Below, in pieces: positions 33,703 through 36,099 of a stretch of DNA of 36,099 nt. Position 1 is the first letter of the stretch. Every line of letters starts with the position of its first letter. The position numbers and the translations under genes are program-made. The DNA lies in IMG/VR virus record IMGVR_UViG_3300007609_000049, positions 1-36,099 of that record; one strand, 5' to 3'. This stretch comes from a virus. The notes beneath the pieces were generated by a model. It did not search any database and was not told the origin of the DNA. It was given only the letters and a program-made list of their open reading frames with translations.

Positions 33703-34088
33703 TCAAATAATATTACATCATTAAATAATTTTTCTTTATCACCTATTGAAACGTTCTGTGTGTGATAAATATTAAAATTAATATTTTTAGTAGTTATGTC
33801 AAGTACAAAGCTTTGTACGTTAGTTATAACTTCATAGTCTAAAGAACTTAAAACATAATAAACAGATGATATTGAATCTTTGCTAAATACACTTTGTAAT
33901 TGTTTAACCAAATATGAAGATACTACCTCATCTGATGGCTCATATTGATAATAATCGTTTTTTGTAAGCTTATTAACAATATCAATATAATTGACACAGT
34001 CAATACTTCTTGGTACATTACCTAAGAATTCTTTAACCTTTACTGCATCATGAGTGTATATAAAATTAAATTCTATGATTTCCTCCAT
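33699..34088 (-). CDS. Hypothetical phage protein (129 residues)
   Basis: This acidic 129-residue protein starts MEEIIEFNFIYTHDAVKVKE and contains helices with hydrophobic faces (SYLVKQLQSVFSKDSISSVY). There is no membrane segment or metal motif. It overlaps the upstream gene by 16 bases and the downstream one by 4 bases, so it is translated as part of a tightly coupled set. The short acidic form would fit an assembly chaperone, but that is a guess from composition only. No family is recognised. Confidence 0.6.
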   Translation of the reverse strand: MEEIIEFNFIYTHDAVKVKEFLGNVPRSIDCVNYIDIVNKLTKNDYYQYEPSDEVVSSYLVKQLQSVFSKDSISSVYYVLSSLDYEVITNVQSFVLDITTKNINFNIYHTQNVSIGDKEKLFNDVILFE

Positions 34089-34402
34089 TCTTTTAATAAA
34101 TTAAGTTCTGCATCTAGTTCCTTTATCCTATTATTAATTTCATCTATTGTAGGTTCATAATGACTACCCCATTCTGATTGAATTTTAAGAACTTCTTTAC
34201 TAAATTTATTTCCTATATGTAAACCTAAATCTTCACATATATCATAAAAAAATCTTTTAATATAATTTATATTATTTTGATTATCTTCAGACTGTTCATA
34301 AACATCAACAATGGAAAAGTTTTCTTTACTACCGCCATAATTTTCATCAATAACTTTTTTAATTACCCCATTTCTTGCAGGTTGTAATATAACTTTAGCC
34401 AT
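34073..34402 (-). CDS. Hypothetical phage protein with C-terminal coil (109 residues)
   Basis: The product begins MAKVILQPARNGVIKKVIDE. The last 35 residues (TIDEINNRIKELDAELNLLK) form a predicted coiled coil. The N-terminal part reads like a compact alpha/beta unit (PARNGVIKKVIDENYGGSKE). The gene starts 3 bases after the previous stop and its end overlaps the next ATG by 16 bases. I see no family signature. Confidence 0.6.
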   Translation of the reverse strand: MAKVILQPARNGVIKKVIDENYGGSKENFSIVDVYEQSEDNQNNINYIKRFFYDICEDLGLHIGNKFSKEVLKIQSEWGSHYEPTIDEINNRIKELDAELNLLKEWRKS

Positions 34403-34405
34403 TAA

Positions 34406-34774
34406 TTATAGTCTTTTGTTTTTAGAAATAGCAGCTTCTTTCATGAGTTTTCTAGCTGTTTTCTTATCCTCATGCCAAGTTTCTAAATATTTTACTGAAG
34501 TTATAACATTGGCTTCTTTTAACATTTTAATTTCATTTTCATTGTACCCAACATCATTCCAATATTTAATTCGTTTCTTTTCAATTTCTTCTAATTGAGT
34601 ATTAATAGAATTTTCAACATTCTTTTGGTTTTTGTTAAATATTTCATTACCTCTCTTAATGTTTTCTTTTCTAAAATTAGCCCTATCTTTAAAAGATAAA
34701 GAATTTTTTATTTTGAAAAATTTATTAAATTTCATTGCAGATCTTCGCTGTCTTCTATTAGGTATTCCTTCCAT
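34406..34774 (-). CDS. Small basic protein, function unknown (122 residues)
   Basis: The product begins MEGIPNRRQRRSAMKFNKFF and is strongly basic (many K, R and N) and helical throughout, with a charged region KNVENSINTQLEEIEKKRIK. The composition suggests nucleic-acid or scaffold interaction, but no domain is recognised. The 43-base gap before it holds AT-rich palindromic sequence around 34790-34806, not over the start codon. The leader has no Shine-Dalgarno sequence (AAATCTAATTAAAC before ATG). Confidence 0.6.
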   Translation of the reverse strand: MEGIPNRRQRRSAMKFNKFFKIKNSLSFKDRANFRKENIKRGNEIFNKNQKNVENSINTQLEEIEKKRIKYWNDVGYNENEIKMLKEANVITSVKYLETWHEDKKTARKLMKEAAISKNKRL

Positions 34775-34817
34775 GTTTAATTAGATTTAAATTATAATAT
34801 ATTATATATTGGGTGAT

Positions 34818-35333
34818 TTATTTAAGCTGGCTTGTGAACGAATCTATTAAATGTTCAACTGATTTATTAAGTAAATTTTTGATTTGTTTACTATCTAATT
34901 GGTCATTAATATAATTCATTAATGCAAATTTTACTTTATCATCACCAAATGAGTTAGATAAAACTTTATATAAATCTTTTGTTGGGATACTGATAGGTAC
35001 AGATATATCTAAACTATAAGTATCTGTTTTATCCATTGTATCAAGTAAAGACATAATTGGATTTTTTAACCTATCAGTATTTTTATTATCTGTATTATTA
35101 ATTTCATTTTGCTGTGGTCGTTTTTTATTATTAGATGGTTCTAAATTTATATCATCTAATAAGTTACCTTCATTAGTAACATCAACCATAAATTCATTTA
35201 AGAGGGTAGCATTAATTCTAGACCCACTTTCAAAATCAATCCATTCTGGGTCTTCTTTTAATACAGTTTCAACCTTTCCTAATTTATCCCCTTTAATCCA
35301 TTGGAGCTTTTTTACTTCTTGACCTTCTGACAT
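34818..35333 (-). CDS. Hypothetical phage protein (171 residues)
   Basis: The product begins MSEGQEVKKLQWIKGDKLGK. An N-terminal region with DPEWIDFESGSRINATLLNE is followed by a low-complexity asparagine/lysine-rich linker (about 66-90), then a helical C-terminal domain (VPISIPTKDLYKVLSNSFGD to the end). The two-domain layout with a flexible linker suggests an adaptor or assembly factor; I do not recognise a family. The ATG at 35333 is buried in a perfect 15-bp inverted repeat. The upstream gene is the collagen-like fibre gene, 42 bases away. Confidence 0.62.
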   Translation of the reverse strand: MSEGQEVKKLQWIKGDKLGKVETVLKEDPEWIDFESGSRINATLLNEFMVDVTNEGNLLDDINLEPSNNKKRPQQNEINNTDNKNTDRLKNPIMSLLDTMDKTDTYSLDISVPISIPTKDLYKVLSNSFGDDKVKFALMNYINDQLDSKQIKNLLNKSVEHLIDSFTSQLK

Positions 35334-35364
35334 AATCTTTATTTTTTATATAAAGATTATGTCA
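35328..35364 (-). promoter_or_regulatory. 15-bp start-codon hairpin of the 171-residue protein gene
   Basis: The arms are 35350-35364 and 35328-35342, perfect over 15 bases, with a 7-base loop (ATAAAAA). In the transcript the arms are TGACATAATCTTTAT and ATAAAGATTATGTCA; the ATG at 35333-35331 is inside the 3' arm. The stop of the upstream fibre gene lies 11 bases before the 5' arm. No U-tract follows, so an intrinsic terminator is less likely than translation control. The layout is the same as at 25192-25234. Confidence 0.6.
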
Positions 35365-35375
35365 ATAGTTTAATA

Positions 35376-36099
35376 TTAAGATGGTGTGTATATCATGCTC
35401 CATGAAATTGACATTTGATTAACCTTTGCATCAGTACCAAAGCCTAACATTAAATACTCTCCACTATTTAATGTGTTTGTTAAAGTAGTTGTAAAATTAA
35501 AACAAGTATAAGCAACAGATCCATCTGTTGTATAAGATGAATTCCAATTAGTACCAGTTTCTATATTGGTAACCGATACTATTCTACCTGAAATATCACT
35601 ACATTTAAAATGATCCAATGCAGCATTTAAATTAAATGATATGTTACCTGCAACAAAAGAAATACCTGTGACTGTTATAGTACCACCTGCAGCTAATGTT
35701 ATTGGTAACGGTATACCTGAACCAATGTTTTCTACTACTATATCAACACCTGGTACTTTATCAAAAGGATAAAGATTCCAATCAGGGTATGACCATGTAT
35801 AAATATCGGCGGATGTTGGTGCAGCTGCAAATGAGTATCTACCAGCAGTTAAGTCTGAAATACCACTAATAGATGAAAATGATGATTGCGCAATTGAAAA
35901 ATCATTAACAGGACTACTAGGTCCTTGGAAACCTTGTTCACCTCTTTCTCCTTGGAAACCTTGATATCCTTGGAAACCTTGATATCCTTGGAAACCTTGT
36001 TCACCTCTTTCTCCTTGGAATCCTTGATATCCTTGGAAACCTTGTTCACCTCTTTCTCCTTGGAAACCTTGATATCCTTGATATCCTTGATATCCTTGG
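35376..36099 (-). CDS. Collagen-like fibre protein, 5' part outside the window
   Basis: The frame is open from the right edge to the TAA at 35376-35378, giving about 240 residues with the N-terminus missing. The visible part starts with 20 Gly-X-Y triplets (36095-35918) made of GYQ, GFQ, GER and GEQ units and ending in GPS, which is a collagen-type triple-helix stalk. The remaining 180 residues are a serine/threonine-rich, beta-like head (TAGRYSFAAAPTSADIYTWS, AGGTITVTGISFVAGNISFN, ending ISWSMIYTPS). Trimeric phage fibres often combine such a stalk with a C-terminal head. A TTG-started frame at 35618 is only an internal part of this gene. A host-binding or surface-decorating fibre is inferred; it is placed upstream of the small genes and the baseplate set. 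Confidence 0.8.
   Translation of the reverse strand, partial: QGYQGYQGYQGFQGERGEQGFQGYQGFQGERGEQGFQGYQGFQGYQGFQGERGEQGFQGPSSPVNDFSIAQSSFSSISGISDLTAGRYSFAAAPTSADIYTWSYPDWNLYPFDKVPGVDIVVENIGSGIPLPITLAAGGTITVTGISFVAGNISFNLNAALDHFKCSDISGRIVSVTNIETGTNWNSSYTTDGSVAYTCFNFTTTLTNTLNSGEYLMLGFGTDAKVNQMSISWSMIYTPS
35918..36099 (-). repeat. Tandem repeat DNA encoding the collagen-like stalk
   Basis: The DNA is built from 9-base units (for example CAAGGATAT and CAAGGTTTC) organised in a larger 45-base unit encoding GFQ-GER-GEQ-GFQ-GYQ. That larger unit is seen three times with small differences, the last copy ending in GPS instead of GYQ. The array runs into the window edge, so its total length is not known. 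Repeat-number change by recombination or slippage is likely, and the assembled length should be treated with care. Confidence 0.85.

Noticed and set aside
35376-35618. A separate 80-residue gene starting at 35618
   Set aside because: The start would be TTG and the same frame is open without a stop up to the right edge, where it encodes the collagen-like stalk. It is the C-terminal part of the partial fibre gene.
35849-36049. Minus-strand reading frame with repeated KVSKD units
   Set aside because: It is another frame of the tandem repeat DNA. The Gly-X-Y frame continues into a long folded domain and is the real one.
35918-36099. CRISPR-like array of short repeats
   Set aside because: The repeats have no unique spacers, are multiples of three, and encode Gly-X-Y triplets in frame.

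Overview
The window is one block of the virion-assembly (late) region of a large contractile-tailed (myovirus-type) bacteriophage. Every gene I accept lies on the minus strand, genes are packed with gaps under 90 bases or with overlaps, and the DNA is very AT-rich. There is no stretch over 300 bases without a gene, and I see no tRNA, rRNA, CRISPR array, insertion sequence or integration gene. The host is most likely a member of Bacteroidota. Almost no start codon has a Shine-Dalgarno sequence; the leaders are instead A-rich (AAAAATAAAA and AATAAATAA types). One gene (2689-3465) also has an architecture that I associate with Bacteroidota phages. The host call is inference.

Reading in the direction of transcription (high to low coordinates): a collagen-like fibre protein enters from the right edge (36099-35376). 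Five small genes of unknown function follow (35333-33139). The baseplate core comes next: a 601-residue structural protein, a gp53/LysM-like wedge protein, a gp27-like hub candidate, a tube-like or baseplate protein, a gp5/gpV-like spike without a lysozyme domain, and a small proline-rich partner (33112-26470). Two non-structural genes interrupt this order: a four-domain homologue of ribosomal protein S1 (26383-25241) and an amidoligase-like enzyme fused to pentapeptide repeats (25195-23900). The baseplate then resumes with a conserved 280-residue protein, gp25-like and gp6/baseplate-J-like wedge proteins and a large wedge-like protein (23896-17134). Fibre and peripheral baseplate proteins follow (17128-3718), ending in a gp12-like short tail fibre with a collar domain. 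Last come a small coiled-coil protein, a membrane-anchored protein that could be spanin-like, two structural proteins and the start of a tail-tube-like protein cut by the left edge.

The baseplate genes together would build a T4-like hub, spike, wedges and receptor-binding fibres. The most interesting part is the pair of S1 homologue and amidoligase. The S1 homologue keeps domains 1-4 of bS1, including the ribosome-docking region, in a phage whose genes are read without Shine-Dalgarno pairing. The start codon of the amidoligase, the next gene, is buried in a perfect 15-bp inverted repeat. The same arrangement (15-bp stem over the AUG) is at 35328-35364, and a 13-bp stem that includes the upstream stop codon and abuts the AUG is at 10403-10452. 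I infer a layer of translational control by start-codon hairpins, relieved by coupling or by S1. This is a hypothesis from sequence alone.
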